64,000 nucleotides of DNA from assembly GCA_963822175.1 (NCBI GenBank), contig CAWGGJ010000008.1:1116001-1180000 (forward strand), in the 5' to 3' direction. The position numbers were made by a program, and so were the translations under genes. Of this stretch, positions 45,487-54,474 are shown in pieces; position 1 is the stretch's first letter, and every line of letters starts with the position of its first letter. The notes below the pieces were generated by a model. The model worked only from the letters and a program-made list of their open reading frames with translations. It was not told the DNA's origin and did no database searches. This DNA is from FEB-25 sp963822175 (GTDB taxonomy: Bacteria > Chloroflexota > Anaerolineae > Anaerolineales > UBA4823).

Positions 45487-46575
45487 ATGACTCGCTATAT
45501 CATCCGCCGTCTGCTACAAGCAATCCCTTTACTCTTCATCATTAGCATAATTCTATTCGCGCTGATGCAAAACATGGGGGACCCATTAGCAACCATGGGT
45601 GGACGCAAGGTGACAAAACCCGAGGACAAAATCCGCCTTGCCCGCCAGCTTGGGCTGGACAAACCAGGATGTGTTCAGTATGTCTACTGGTTGATTGGTA
45701 ACGATTGGACCAGACCGGTTGGAGAAATTCCAAAACCAAATGCTGGTTTTTTTACGCCAATCGTTCAATGCTTAGATCCTCGAAATTATATAGACGCTGA
45801 TAACCCTGGCACACGAAAGGGGGTGTTACGTGGTGATTGGGGTATCTCGCTGGTCAATCGTCAACCCGTCACTAAAGTTATCGGTGAACGATTGGCTAAT
45901 ACCTTGTTGTTGATGATAACCGCAGAAGTAATTATCGTCCTGGGCGCTTTGGTGATTGGGATTTACTCAGCTCTACACCAATATACGGCGATAGATAACA
46001 TTATCACAGCCACAACTTTTGTTTTATATTCAATGCCTGTGTTCTTCTTTGCTCTACTGGCGATGTATCTATTCTCGGTTAACTTTCGAAAATGGGGTTT
46101 ACCCTACCTTCCCACGGTCGGAATGTTTGAACCAGGAGCCGGGCAGACACCTGCGCAAGTCGCCTGGCATATGGTACTTCCAGTAGCTACGCTCTCATTT
46201 GGATTTATTGCTGGATACAGCCGCTACATCCGCAGCACGATGCTGGAAACCCTGGGACAGGATTACGTTCGTACTGCTAAGGCTAAAGGCTTACCCCATC
46301 CAGAAGTAATTTATATTCATGCACTCAAAAACGCTGCATTACCCATCGTTACACTTGTTGCTCTGGATTTACCTTTCCTGTTAGGAGGAGCTATCGTCAC
46401 AGAACGCATCTTCGGCTGGCCTGGCATGGGTCGTTTATTCCTGGATCATGTCTCCCGCTCGGATACTGCTGTGGTGATGGGCATCATGATGATGATCGCC
46501 TTTGCTGTAATCATTTTCCAAATTATCGCTGATGTAACTTACGCCTGGTTGGATCCCCGTATCCGGTATAAATAA
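45487..46575 (+). CDS. ABC transporter permease, DppB type
   Basis: About 362 residues from ATG 45487, which has GAGG seven bases upstream (in-frame TTG and GTG lie slightly earlier). Start TRYIIRRLLQAIPLLFIISI is typical of DppB/OppB. After the first helix there is an unusually long extracytoplasmic loop (to ~120) before LRGDWGISLVNRQPVTKVI. The EAA coupling motif is in TAKAKGLPHPEVIYIHALKN, and GGAIVTERIFGWPGMGRLF is the family C-terminal signature. It forms the channel with the DppC-like protein. Confidence 0.92.
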   Translation: MTRYIIRRLLQAIPLLFIISIILFALMQNMGDPLATMGGRKVTKPEDKIRLARQLGLDKPGCVQYVYWLIGNDWTRPVGEIPKPNAGFFTPIVQCLDPRNYIDADNPGTRKGVLRGDWGISLVNRQPVTKVIGERLANTLLLMITAEVIIVLGALVIGIYSALHQYTAIDNIITATTFVLYSMPVFFFALLAMYLFSVNFRKWGLPYLPTVGMFEPGAGQTPAQVAWHMVLPVATLSFGFIAGYSRYIRSTMLETLGQDYVRTAKAKGLPHPEVIYIHALKNAALPIVTLVALDLPFLLGGAIVTERIFGWPGMGRLFLDHVSRSDTAVVMGIMMMIAFAVIIFQIIADVTYAWLDPRIRYK

Positions 46576-46576
46576 A

Positions 46577-47548
46577 ATGAAAAACGTCGCTGAATCCGGA
46601 TTACAACAACCAAAACTAGGGATTCCCATACTAAGCCCAGATGAGCTGGAAACCCCACCGCTTTCATTAGGGCAACTAACCTGGCGGCGTTTTCGCCGAC
46701 ACAGGATGGCAATATTTGGCACGGTAGTCTTGTTTCTTATTGTAATTTACGCATTCGGGGGTGCCCTGTTTTTCAGCGAAGCGGATGCCAATCGGACCGA
46801 AACTGGAAATGCTTTACAACCCCCCACCTGGGAGCATCCCTATGGAACCGACACCATAGGGAGGGATATCCTGGCCAGGACGATTTATGGGGGACAAATA
46901 TCCATCATCATCGGTTTAACCGCCATGATTGTTGAAGTGTTTTTAGGGGTTAGTATTGGCGCAGCAGCAGGTTACTTTGGGGGAAAATTGGACAGCATCC
47001 TGATGCGCATTACCGAAGCAATGTTGGTGATTCCGCAAATATTCTTGTTATTGGTGATCGCTCGATATTTCGCTCAGTCCATTCCGAATATCAAAATCCT
47101 GGGGCGCACTTTTAGTGGCAGCGTTCTGGTAATCGTTTTTGTTATTGCAATCACTAGCTGGCCTTACCTGGCGCGCATTGTGCGGGCGCAGTTTCTCTCA
47201 GTGAAAGAAAATGACTTTGTTTTAGCTGCACGTGCCACTGGCACATCCACTCGCGATATCATTATTCGCCATATTCTTCCCAATAGCTCAGCACCTATCA
47301 TCGTATCTGCTACCCTCAGTGTAGCTGCTGCCATTACACTGGAAGCTTATATCAGCTTTTTGGGGCTTGGTGTACGTCCACCGACCGCCACATGGGGCAA
47401 CATGCTGGAAGGTGCATATAATTATATTGAAACAGCCTGGTGGTTGTGGTTCTTTCCTGGAATCCTAATTGCCCTGACTGTACTAGCAATCAATTTCCTG
47501 GGTGATGGCCTGCGCGATGCACTTGACCCGCATAGCCGGGCTGTTTAA
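46577..47548 (+). CDS. ABC transporter permease, DppC type
   Basis: 323 residues, starting one base after the DppB-like stop. The N-terminal OppC_N segment (LTWRRFRRHRMAIFGTVVLF) is followed by PYGTDTIGRDILARTIYGG, the DppC/OppC hallmark, several membrane helices and the EAA loop AARATGTSTRDIIIRHILPN. The C-terminus GDGLRDALDPHSRAV is typical. It pairs with the DppB-like subunit. Confidence 0.93.
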   Translation: MKNVAESGLQQPKLGIPILSPDELETPPLSLGQLTWRRFRRHRMAIFGTVVLFLIVIYAFGGALFFSEADANRTETGNALQPPTWEHPYGTDTIGRDILARTIYGGQISIIIGLTAMIVEVFLGVSIGAAAGYFGGKLDSILMRITEAMLVIPQIFLLLVIARYFAQSIPNIKILGRTFSGSVLVIVFVIAITSWPYLARIVRAQFLSVKENDFVLAARATGTSTRDIIIRHILPNSSAPIIVSATLSVAAAITLEAYISFLGLGVRPPTATWGNMLEGAYNYIETAWWLWFFPGILIALTVLAINFLGDGLRDALDPHSRAV

Positions 47549-47567
47549 TTTAAGGATGTTACCGCAT

Positions 47568-48560
47568 ATGAAACAGGAACGAATATTAGAGGTTAATGAT
47601 TTACGCACTCGATTTCACATCGCCGAGGGTACGGTATATGCGGTTAATGGCGTTTCCTTTCATTTGAACCACGGGGAAGCGATCGGTATCGTGGGAGAGA
47701 GCGGATGTGGAAAATCGGTCACCATGATGTCAATTATGAGGTTGATCCCCATTCCCCCAGGTGAGATTGCCAGTGGGCAAGCTCTCTACGAAGGGCGGGA
47801 TCTCCTTAAGCTGAGTGAATCTGAGATGGAAGACATCAGAGGCAAAGACATCGCAATGGTTTTCCAGGATCCGATGACCGCTTTTAACCCGGTGTTTAGT
47901 ATTGGTCGGCAGCTTGGTGAGCCTCTGCGCGTCCATCTCGGGCTGAATAAAGAGGAAATCAACCAACGCTCCATCGAGCTGCTCGAACAGGTGGGTATAT
48001 CTGACCCAGCCCAACATCTTGTGGATTACCCGCACCAATTCTCGGGTGGGATGCGTCAGCGGGCGATGATCGCCATGGCGTTATCCTGCACGCCATCGAT
48101 CCTTATCGCAGATGAACCGACGACCGCACTCGATGTGACGATCCAGGCGCAGATCGTTGAGCTGGTACTGCGCATACGTGAGCAAATGAACATGGCTGTG
48201 ATTTGGATCACCCACGACCTTGGCGTGGTGGCTGAGATTGCTGAGCGAGTGCTGGTGATGTACGCCGGCTTTATCGTCGAAGAAGCTCAGGTGGATGATC
48301 TATATGAAGACCCACGCCACCCCTACACACAGGCACTGCTCGCTGCCCTACCACGTGTGGACCGAAGACGCGACAAACGCCTGCAATCGATCCCTGGTGC
48401 ACCACCCAATCTCCTGGTAGCTCCCACGGGTTGCCCTTTTGTTCAGCGTTGCCAATTCGCCTTCAATCACTGTAAGGAAGAAATGCCGCCATTGATCCCG
48501 GTTGGACTCAACCACCAGGCAGCCTGCTGGCTTGATGTGACCACCGGGAATGAACGGTGA
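47568..48560 (+). CDS. ABC transporter ATP-binding protein, DppD type
   Basis: 330 residues from ATG 47568, chosen because AAGGA lies 11 bases upstream and the protein then starts MKQERILEVNDLRT; an in-frame ATG 12 bases earlier is possible. Walker A GESGCGKS, Q loop MVFQDPMTAFNPV, signature FSGGMRQRAMIAMAL, Walker B ILIADEPTTALDV and H-loop WITHDLGVV are all present. The C-terminal oligopeptide (HPY) extension has cysteines in GCPFVQRCQFAFNHC, a pattern linked with an iron-sulfur or zinc site in Dpp ATPases. Confidence 0.93.
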   Translation: MKQERILEVNDLRTRFHIAEGTVYAVNGVSFHLNHGEAIGIVGESGCGKSVTMMSIMRLIPIPPGEIASGQALYEGRDLLKLSESEMEDIRGKDIAMVFQDPMTAFNPVFSIGRQLGEPLRVHLGLNKEEINQRSIELLEQVGISDPAQHLVDYPHQFSGGMRQRAMIAMALSCTPSILIADEPTTALDVTIQAQIVELVLRIREQMNMAVIWITHDLGVVAEIAERVLVMYAGFIVEEAQVDDLYEDPRHPYTQALLAALPRVDRRRDKRLQSIPGAPPNLLVAPTGCPFVQRCQFAFNHCKEEMPPLIPVGLNHQAACWLDVTTGNER

Positions 48561-48576
48561 CAACAGGAGTAGACCT

Positions 48577-49593
48577 TTGACTGACGCCGTACCTTCAAGC
48601 ACACTATCTACCCAACCACTGGTCCAGGTAGACCAGCTTAAAAAGCATTTTCCCATCCACCAGGGTCTTATCATTGAACGTGAGATTGGCTCAGTGAAAG
48701 CTGTTGATGGTATCTCGTTTTCGATCCAGCAAGGTGAAACACTCGGTCTGGTGGGCGAGAGTGGTTGTGGGAAGACCACTGCAGGGCGTACTATTATCGG
48801 ACTTTACCCAATCACAGCTGGTAAGGTGGTCATCAACGGAATCTCCCTGGAAGATGCCAACAAAGACCAGATGAAGAATTTTCGACGTAAATCACAGATT
48901 ATATTCCAGGATCCATATGCTTCTCTCAATCCACGCTGGACGGTGAGTGCCATCATTGGCGAACCATTACGGGTGCACAACCTGTTACCAGATAGTAAAG
49001 CCCGCGATGAGAGGGTGCATGAGCTCATGTTGAAGGTGGGATTAAGCCCTCGTTTGATCAACCGATTTCCGCACGAGTTCTCCGGTGGTCAGAGACAGCG
49101 TATCGGTGTAGCGCGTGCACTTGCTTCTGACCCAGCTTTCATTGTTTGTGATGAACCGATTTCAGCACTGGATGTGTCTATCCAGGCGCAGGTTGTCAAT
49201 TTGCTTGAAGATTTGCAGGACGAATTTAACCTGACCTACCTTTTTATCGCCCACGACTTAAGCATGGTCAGGCATATTTGTGACCGGGTAGCGGTGATGT
49301 ACCTGGGAATCATTGTAGAATTAGCTGAACGTAACGAGCTTTACGAAAATCCATTGCATCCCTACACACAAGCATTATTATCAGCCGTGCCGATCCCAGA
49401 TCCGAAAAAAGATCGTGCACGCCAACGTATTATTTTGAGTGGGGAGATACCCAGCCCGATCAACCCTCCCAGTGGATGCCGGTTCCACACACGCTGTCCG
49501 ATTGCCGTAGAAGAGTGTTCAGTAGACATCCCTGAATGGCGTGAGATTTCGCCAGGTCATTGGATTGCCTGCCATCTGGCCACCATTTCATAA
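48577..49593 (+). CDS. ABC transporter ATP-binding protein, DppF type
   Basis: 338 residues from TTG 48577, which has AGGAG seven bases upstream; an in-frame ATG at 48550 overlapping the previous gene is an alternative. Walker A GESGCGKTTAGR, Q loop IIFQDPYASLNPRW, signature FSGGQRQRIGVARAL, Walker B IVCDEPISALDV, H-loop FIAHDLSMV, and the C-terminal HPY extension with GCRFHTRCPIAVEECS. Works with the DppD-like subunit to power import. Last gene of the operon; it converges with the GNAT-like gene. Confidence 0.92.
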   Translation: MTDAVPSSTLSTQPLVQVDQLKKHFPIHQGLIIEREIGSVKAVDGISFSIQQGETLGLVGESGCGKTTAGRTIIGLYPITAGKVVINGISLEDANKDQMKNFRRKSQIIFQDPYASLNPRWTVSAIIGEPLRVHNLLPDSKARDERVHELMLKVGLSPRLINRFPHEFSGGQRQRIGVARALASDPAFIVCDEPISALDVSIQAQVVNLLEDLQDEFNLTYLFIAHDLSMVRHICDRVAVMYLGIIVELAERNELYENPLHPYTQALLSAVPIPDPKKDRARQRIILSGEIPSPINPPSGCRFHTRCPIAVEECSVDIPEWREISPGHWIACHLATIS

Positions 49594-49618
49594 TAAACGA
49601 AAATTTTCAATTTGATTT

Positions 49619-50741
49619 CTATAAAGCGCGTTGATAGATGCGATGTGTCTTGTAAAAATCGATCCCCAATTCCCGCAGCTCACGCAGCATCTTATCATTT
49701 TCGATCCCAATCTGAACAATTTCTGCGTGTTTATAGCCACCCTCAGCAACACTTTTAAACATTTCGCTGAATAATATTGCCGTACCGCCTAAACCTCGAT
49801 AGTGTTCAAGGATGCCTGCGCCATTGATATTGATCCATTTTGTTCTTCGCATTTCCAAAAGGAAGTCAATCCACCCCAAAGGGAATATTTGCCCTTTAGT
49901 TCGCTGGACAGCTTCTGAAATATCTGGATAGGCAAATAAAAAACCGACTGGTTCTTCGTCTTTCATGATTATTTTTATCAGGCGAGGGTTAGCAAACCAA
50001 ATGAGCTGGTCCGCCATTGCTTTTGCTTCCTCGTCAGTCAATGGTACGTTTCCAGTTGTCCCTTCGAGAGTTCCATTATATAAATCTTTGAGTTTCGTGA
50101 CAAGCGCTCGTAAATCGCGCCGTGTTTTGAATCTGGCAATATGTAATCCCCGCCTTTGTTGGACCAATTCGGAAATTTTGTGGATTTTCTCTGGGAATTG
50201 AATGTTCTCTCCCAGATATCCGGAGACAATATCCCCACTTGGAAGAAATCCCGCTGATTCGATTAATTCAGGATAATATGGCTGGTTATATGGAATACCA
50301 AAGGCTGGACGATGCTCAAATCCTTTTACTAAGCAACCCCATCCCATCCAAGGCAGAAAATCCTTTGGGTCCGGTAATTGAGTCCAAACCTTGATTACGT
50401 GCCCATTCAAATCCTGAATTGAACAGCCCAATAGCAGCATGGTGTTCTTGATAACACTCAAAAAGATGAAAAAATGCTGTTCTGGTGTGGTTAAAGTTGT
50501 TGTAGTTACGATTATTGAGTACTGCCAGTCTGCCAATTGGTGATCCGTCATCTGTCACTGCAAGAAAGAATGAAGCCGAAGAATGTTTATAAAATGGATT
50601 TTTTATTTGATCGAATATTGCTTTTGTGTCGGTCACCAGAGGTGGGACCCATTGGTCAATTCCGTTATAAATTCGAAATGGCAGATCAATGAATTGCTGG
50701 ATACGGTATTGGCTGGTGGGCTCAATCTCAATGATTTTCAT
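49619..50741 (-). pseudogene. GNAT-like N-acetyltransferase-family protein, broken by a +1 frameshift
   Basis: Two frames join near 50330 to give about 373 residues. The first reads FIDLPFRIYNGIDQWVPPLV and ARNQGLDSITGPKGFSALDG; the second continues LVKGFEHRPAFGIPYNQPYY and later WININGAGILEHYRGLGGTA, the acetyl-CoA-type loop. The break lies at GGGTTGCTTAGTAAAAGG (minus strand), where deleting one base restores a continuous product. The family is common in Chloroflexota with an FPxxIYxxDxxWVPPL start; no substrate is known. Located between the ABC operon (convergent) and the PfkB gene. An assembly error is as likely as true decay. Confidence 0.72.
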
Positions 50742-50778
50742 TTTACTTTCCCGGATATCCTTCCAATTGAACCGATTT

Positions 50779-51729
50779 CTATGTTATTGGAATAGAATTA
50801 GCATATTGTGAGGAAAGAACTTTCAGCACTTCTTCAATAGTTATCTTTCGGGTTGTGCCACCCATCTCCAAGGTAGATAATCCGCCAGTAATATTGCCCC
50901 ATTTTAAGCAGGTATCGATTGGATAATTGTTCAACCAGGCATATAAGAAGCCTGCGTTAAAATTATCACCTGCGCCGGTCGTATCAACTGGTTTGATTGA
51001 AATTCCAGGTATTCGGATAAGATTATTAGCGGTACATGCAAGTGAACCTTTACTCCCATCTTTAATAATCACCAGTGGGCATAATTCTGCTAGTTTATAA
51101 ATAGCTTGTTGCAAGTCATCCTCTCCAGTTAACCGCCTTGCTTCTTTTGCATTGGGCAGGAAGACATCAGCATATTTAAGTGCACTTCGTATAGCCTTAC
51201 TCTGGCGAGAGTTTCCAATAATATTACCGCTGGAAGAATTACCATCCATCACAAGCTTCATTTTTTTTATTCGGATCATGTTTATGCCGATCTCTAAAAA
51301 TGGTCCATAATAAAGACCCGGGATAAATAATGCTTTAGCGCGTGATTTTCTTAAAGCTGGAACTGCAGCTGGCAGTTGTGGGTCGGGATCATAATAGGTT
51401 AAATAAGCATTATCTCCAGGAAATGAGGCTGAGACAGATATACGCCTGAATGGACGATCATGGAAAACAAATAGCGACTCATCCAAACCTTCTGCCCTGG
51501 CAGATTTTAAAGCAAATTGGCTAAAATCGTCATTTCCGAAATCTGTTGCCCATCCGACTTTTAGTCCAAGCCGGTGCATGGCAACTGCTGGGATAAATGC
51601 CTCACCAGGGGTCATTTTAAAATCAGAACCTACCACGTCTTTTCCAAGCTGTGGAAATTCAGGCATTCCGGTAAATATGAGATCTACAGAATAGTTGCCA
51701 ACGACGATGACATCAAATGTTGATGACAT
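50779..51729 (-). CDS. PfkB-family carbohydrate kinase
   Basis: 316 residues of the ribokinase/PfkB superfamily. N-terminal VIVVGNYSVDLIF, substrate-binding region near FKMTPGEAFIPAVAMHRLG, and the C-terminal signature DTTGAGDNFNAGF (249-261) with catalytic Asp255. The usual GG of the first signature is GE here. It phosphorylates a sugar or nucleoside using ATP. The gene stops TAG and starts one base after the GH4 stop, in a run MFS-GH4-PfkB that suggests handling of one imported glycoside. Confidence 0.87.
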   Translation of the reverse strand: MSSTFDVIVVGNYSVDLIFTGMPEFPQLGKDVVGSDFKMTPGEAFIPAVAMHRLGLKVGWATDFGNDDFSQFALKSARAEGLDESLFVFHDRPFRRISVSASFPGDNAYLTYYDPDPQLPAAVPALRKSRAKALFIPGLYYGPFLEIGINMIRIKKMKLVMDGNSSSGNIIGNSRQSKAIRSALKYADVFLPNAKEARRLTGEDDLQQAIYKLAELCPLVIIKDGSKGSLACTANNLIRIPGISIKPVDTTGAGDNFNAGFLYAWLNNYPIDTCLKWGNITGGLSTLEMGGTTRKITIEEVLKVLSSQYANSIPIT

Positions 51730-53100
51730 TTACCCTAAATCCGGAAAATAGCCTTCGTGTTGGAAGATGTACTCGTTTAATATTGTGGTTGCTACAGAAA
51801 AATCTCTAATTAATGGGTGAACCGTCAGGGCAAGGCGAGCCTTTTGATATGATCCCTCGATCGCAGCTTCTATGGTCAGGCGCTCATAATTCTTGACCTG
51901 TTTCATTAAACCCAAACAATGTTCCGGGATGGTTCCTACAGCCATCGGATGTAAATGGTTCAGCCTAACCAATACTGGAATTTCAACCACGTCATCATCA
52001 TCCATCCCTGCAATTGCCCCGTTGTTTGCAACATTTAATATTTGTATCGACGGTTTATTACCGATTAATCCTTCAATCAGGTTCAAGGCAACACCGGCAT
52101 ATCCTTCATCAAATGTAGATTCTGAAATCGTCTGCTCAATGATCGATAAATCATGGGCTTTCCCGGTTTCTTTCACCATATATGTAGTACCACGCTCATT
52201 TAGATATGCCTGATATGTTTCCTGCATCCCGGAAAGGTCATGGGCTGTATAGTTATCTTTAAGGTTATGCAATAAACGAAGATTTAAATCAACAATTTGC
52301 TCGCCACGACTTTCTCCAGCATTGATGATGTTGTTTACAGCCTGATTGGAATAATAGTAATAATAGAGATATTCATTTGGGATCATGTTTAAGCTGGTGA
52401 TAAATTCAGCGTCAAAAGGTAACCCAGGTACATTACCAGTGGATTTTATATATTCCAGAATTTCAGGCATAAGATCCCGATTGTTTATCAGGATACGTTT
52501 AATCCATCCAAGGTGATTTAATCCGTAATAATCAAGGTAAATATCTTCGGGTTTTGTTTGCAAAAGTGCTGCAATGACCAATTGCATTGAGGCAGGTCCA
52601 TCGCATATACCTACAACCTTTCTCCAACCAGATTGCCGGATTACAGCCTCGGTTAGCATACCTGCCGGGTTGGCAAAGTTGATCAACCAGGCTTTTGGGC
52701 ACAATTCACCCATCTGGTTTACATAATCAAGTAGGACAGGGATGGAGCGTATACCCATGGCAAATCCGCCTGCACCGGTTGTCTCCTGACCGAGCAAGCC
52801 GTGATTTAAAGGCACCCGTTCATCAATCACCCGCGATTCCATCCCGCCTACGCGGAAAGTGGTGATGACAAAATCTGCATCTTTGAGTGCTTGGGTAGAA
52901 TCAGAAGTTCGTAGAATACGGAATTTGGTATCAGGGGATCGTTCAATCGGATACGTTAACGCCCCGATTAATTCAAGACGATCCTCGTCGATATCCATCA
53001 GAGCTAATTCGTGCAATCCCAACTTATCCTGTCGGGCAATAATCGAGCGTAATATTAGAGGTGTACGAACACCTGCTGCTCCGATGATGGCAATTTTCAT
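51730..53100 (-). CDS. GH4-family phospho-glycosidase/alpha-glycosidase (NAD- and metal-dependent)
   Basis: 456 residues with the GH4 Rossmann start KIAIIGAAGVRTPLILRSI, NAD-binding region NFANPAGML with Asn141, and metal ligands Cys166 (GICDGP) and His196 (YYGLNHLGW). GH4 enzymes cleave glycosides by an oxidation-elimination route needing NAD and Mn; the 6-phospho-beta-glucosidase (LicH/CelF) branch looks closest. No phosphotransferase system is visible here, so the substrate may be phosphorylated by the neighbouring PfkB kinase or may not be phosphorylated. Follows the MFS gene by 1 bp. Confidence 0.88.
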   Translation of the reverse strand: MKIAIIGAAGVRTPLILRSIIARQDKLGLHELALMDIDEDRLELIGALTYPIERSPDTKFRILRTSDSTQALKDADFVITTFRVGGMESRVIDERVPLNHGLLGQETTGAGGFAMGIRSIPVLLDYVNQMGELCPKAWLINFANPAGMLTEAVIRQSGWRKVVGICDGPASMQLVIAALLQTKPEDIYLDYYGLNHLGWIKRILINNRDLMPEILEYIKSTGNVPGLPFDAEFITSLNMIPNEYLYYYYYSNQAVNNIINAGESRGEQIVDLNLRLLHNLKDNYTAHDLSGMQETYQAYLNERGTTYMVKETGKAHDLSIIEQTISESTFDEGYAGVALNLIEGLIGNKPSIQILNVANNGAIAGMDDDDVVEIPVLVRLNHLHPMAVGTIPEHCLGLMKQVKNYERLTIEAAIEGSYQKARLALTVHPLIRDFSVATTILNEYIFQHEGYFPDLG

Positions 53101-53101
53101 A

Positions 53102-54415
53102 TTATGCTACTTCCTTTTGGGTAGTTTGGTGGGACATGCGTTCGCTATTTGCCCGCTTAGCCATCTCACCTCTGAGTACATCAATATCCTTATTGATAAA
53201 TCGAGAGGTAATGAAGAAGAAAATGCCACACAGAAGCCATGTAGATATACAAATTACAAGAAAGGCGTTTTTCAAAGAAGTTTGATCAGAGACAATTCCA
53301 ACAATAAACGGAGCTGCAGCTGCTCCAGATGATTCGATAAAATATTGAATTGACACCGCAGTGCTCCGAACCTCGGGAAGTGTAATATCATAAACCGTTG
53401 ATATAACATTCGGGCTTGCCCATGGCATGAAGAGTGCAGTACAAGCTAACAGGACAGTAAACAATAATACATTCTCATCAGGAACATTAAGGGTGAAATA
53501 GAGGAAAAGCGCTCCTAATAGAACGCCTATCATTGATACGATCAAACGACCGCGTTTGTTTCGTTTGAAGAAGAAATCACCAAGACTACCCCCGATCGGG
53601 TAACCTACAGCAAGTACCAGAACTGCAATTACCATGACGATCAATTGTGTATTAGGATCGAAACCACGTTCCGACCCAAGGTAGTAAAAGAACCAAATGG
53701 ATATGGCGTTCCATGGGAAGACACCAAAAAAGCCTTGGATAAAAAGCAACAGTAGGCTAGGCTTTTTAAACAGGTCTCTAGCAGTTTTCCAGCTAAACTG
53801 GTAATGCCCCTGCACATCAATTTCAGCCATCTCAGGTTCGCTCTGGCCTCGTGGCACATCCCTGACCCCAAAGAAAATTACGAATGCCATAACAATTCCA
53901 AGTGAGCCCGTGATATAGAATACACCCCTCCATCCGATCACACCACTCAGAATCAATCCAAGTACCATACCAAGTAGATAACCAAGTGGCTGGGTAAATT
54001 GTAATATCCCATAAACTTTCCCTCTCAATTTGGGACCAAAATAATCCGATACCAGGCTGAAGAGACCAGGATAGCTTGAATCATCGATCCCAGTTGATGA
54101 TCGTGTTGCTAGAAACGCTGGATAAGTAGGGGCGATTGCATTAAGCCAGGTGGTAGAACCCCAGATAAATGATGCCAGGGCAAGCAGTTTTGGACGAGAG
54201 TAGCGATCATATAAATACCCCCATAAAGGATAGAATAAAGCTCCTACAACCAACGCACCCGTGGAGACTGCACCCATTTGAGTGTTGGTGATATTAAATT
54301 CTTTAATAATATTTTCTGTTAATGGACCAATCAACAGTTTATCTGCTTGATGAAGGAGAGTGAAGAAAAAGAAGATTGTGACAACGACCCATGGATATCG
54401 TGAAGATGTTTTCAT
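53102..54415 (-). CDS. MFS transporter (Spinster/hexuronate-transporter-like)
   Basis: 437 residues with 12 predicted helices. The first loop motif between helices 2 and 3 is GYLYDRYSRPKLL, the conserved MFS motif A, and SVSTGALVVG-type packing motifs are present (MGAVSTGALVVGALFYPLWG). The closest families are the ACS/Spinster-like organic-anion transporters. It precedes GH4 and PfkB in the operon and probably brings their glycoside or sugar acid into the cell. Confidence 0.82.
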   Translation of the reverse strand: MKTSSRYPWVVVTIFFFFTLLHQADKLLIGPLTENIIKEFNITNTQMGAVSTGALVVGALFYPLWGYLYDRYSRPKLLALASFIWGSTTWLNAIAPTYPAFLATRSSTGIDDSSYPGLFSLVSDYFGPKLRGKVYGILQFTQPLGYLLGMVLGLILSGVIGWRGVFYITGSLGIVMAFVIFFGVRDVPRGQSEPEMAEIDVQGHYQFSWKTARDLFKKPSLLLLFIQGFFGVFPWNAISIWFFYYLGSERGFDPNTQLIVMVIAVLVLAVGYPIGGSLGDFFFKRNKRGRLIVSMIGVLLGALFLYFTLNVPDENVLLFTVLLACTALFMPWASPNVISTVYDITLPEVRSTAVSIQYFIESSGAAAAPFIVGIVSDQTSLKNAFLVICISTWLLCGIFFFITSRFINKDIDVLRGEMAKRANSERMSHQTTQKEVA

Positions 54416-54474
54416 ATGCCACCTTGATCAAACCAGGGATAGATGATTGTGCAATTTTACTCTGTTTGTGAAAT

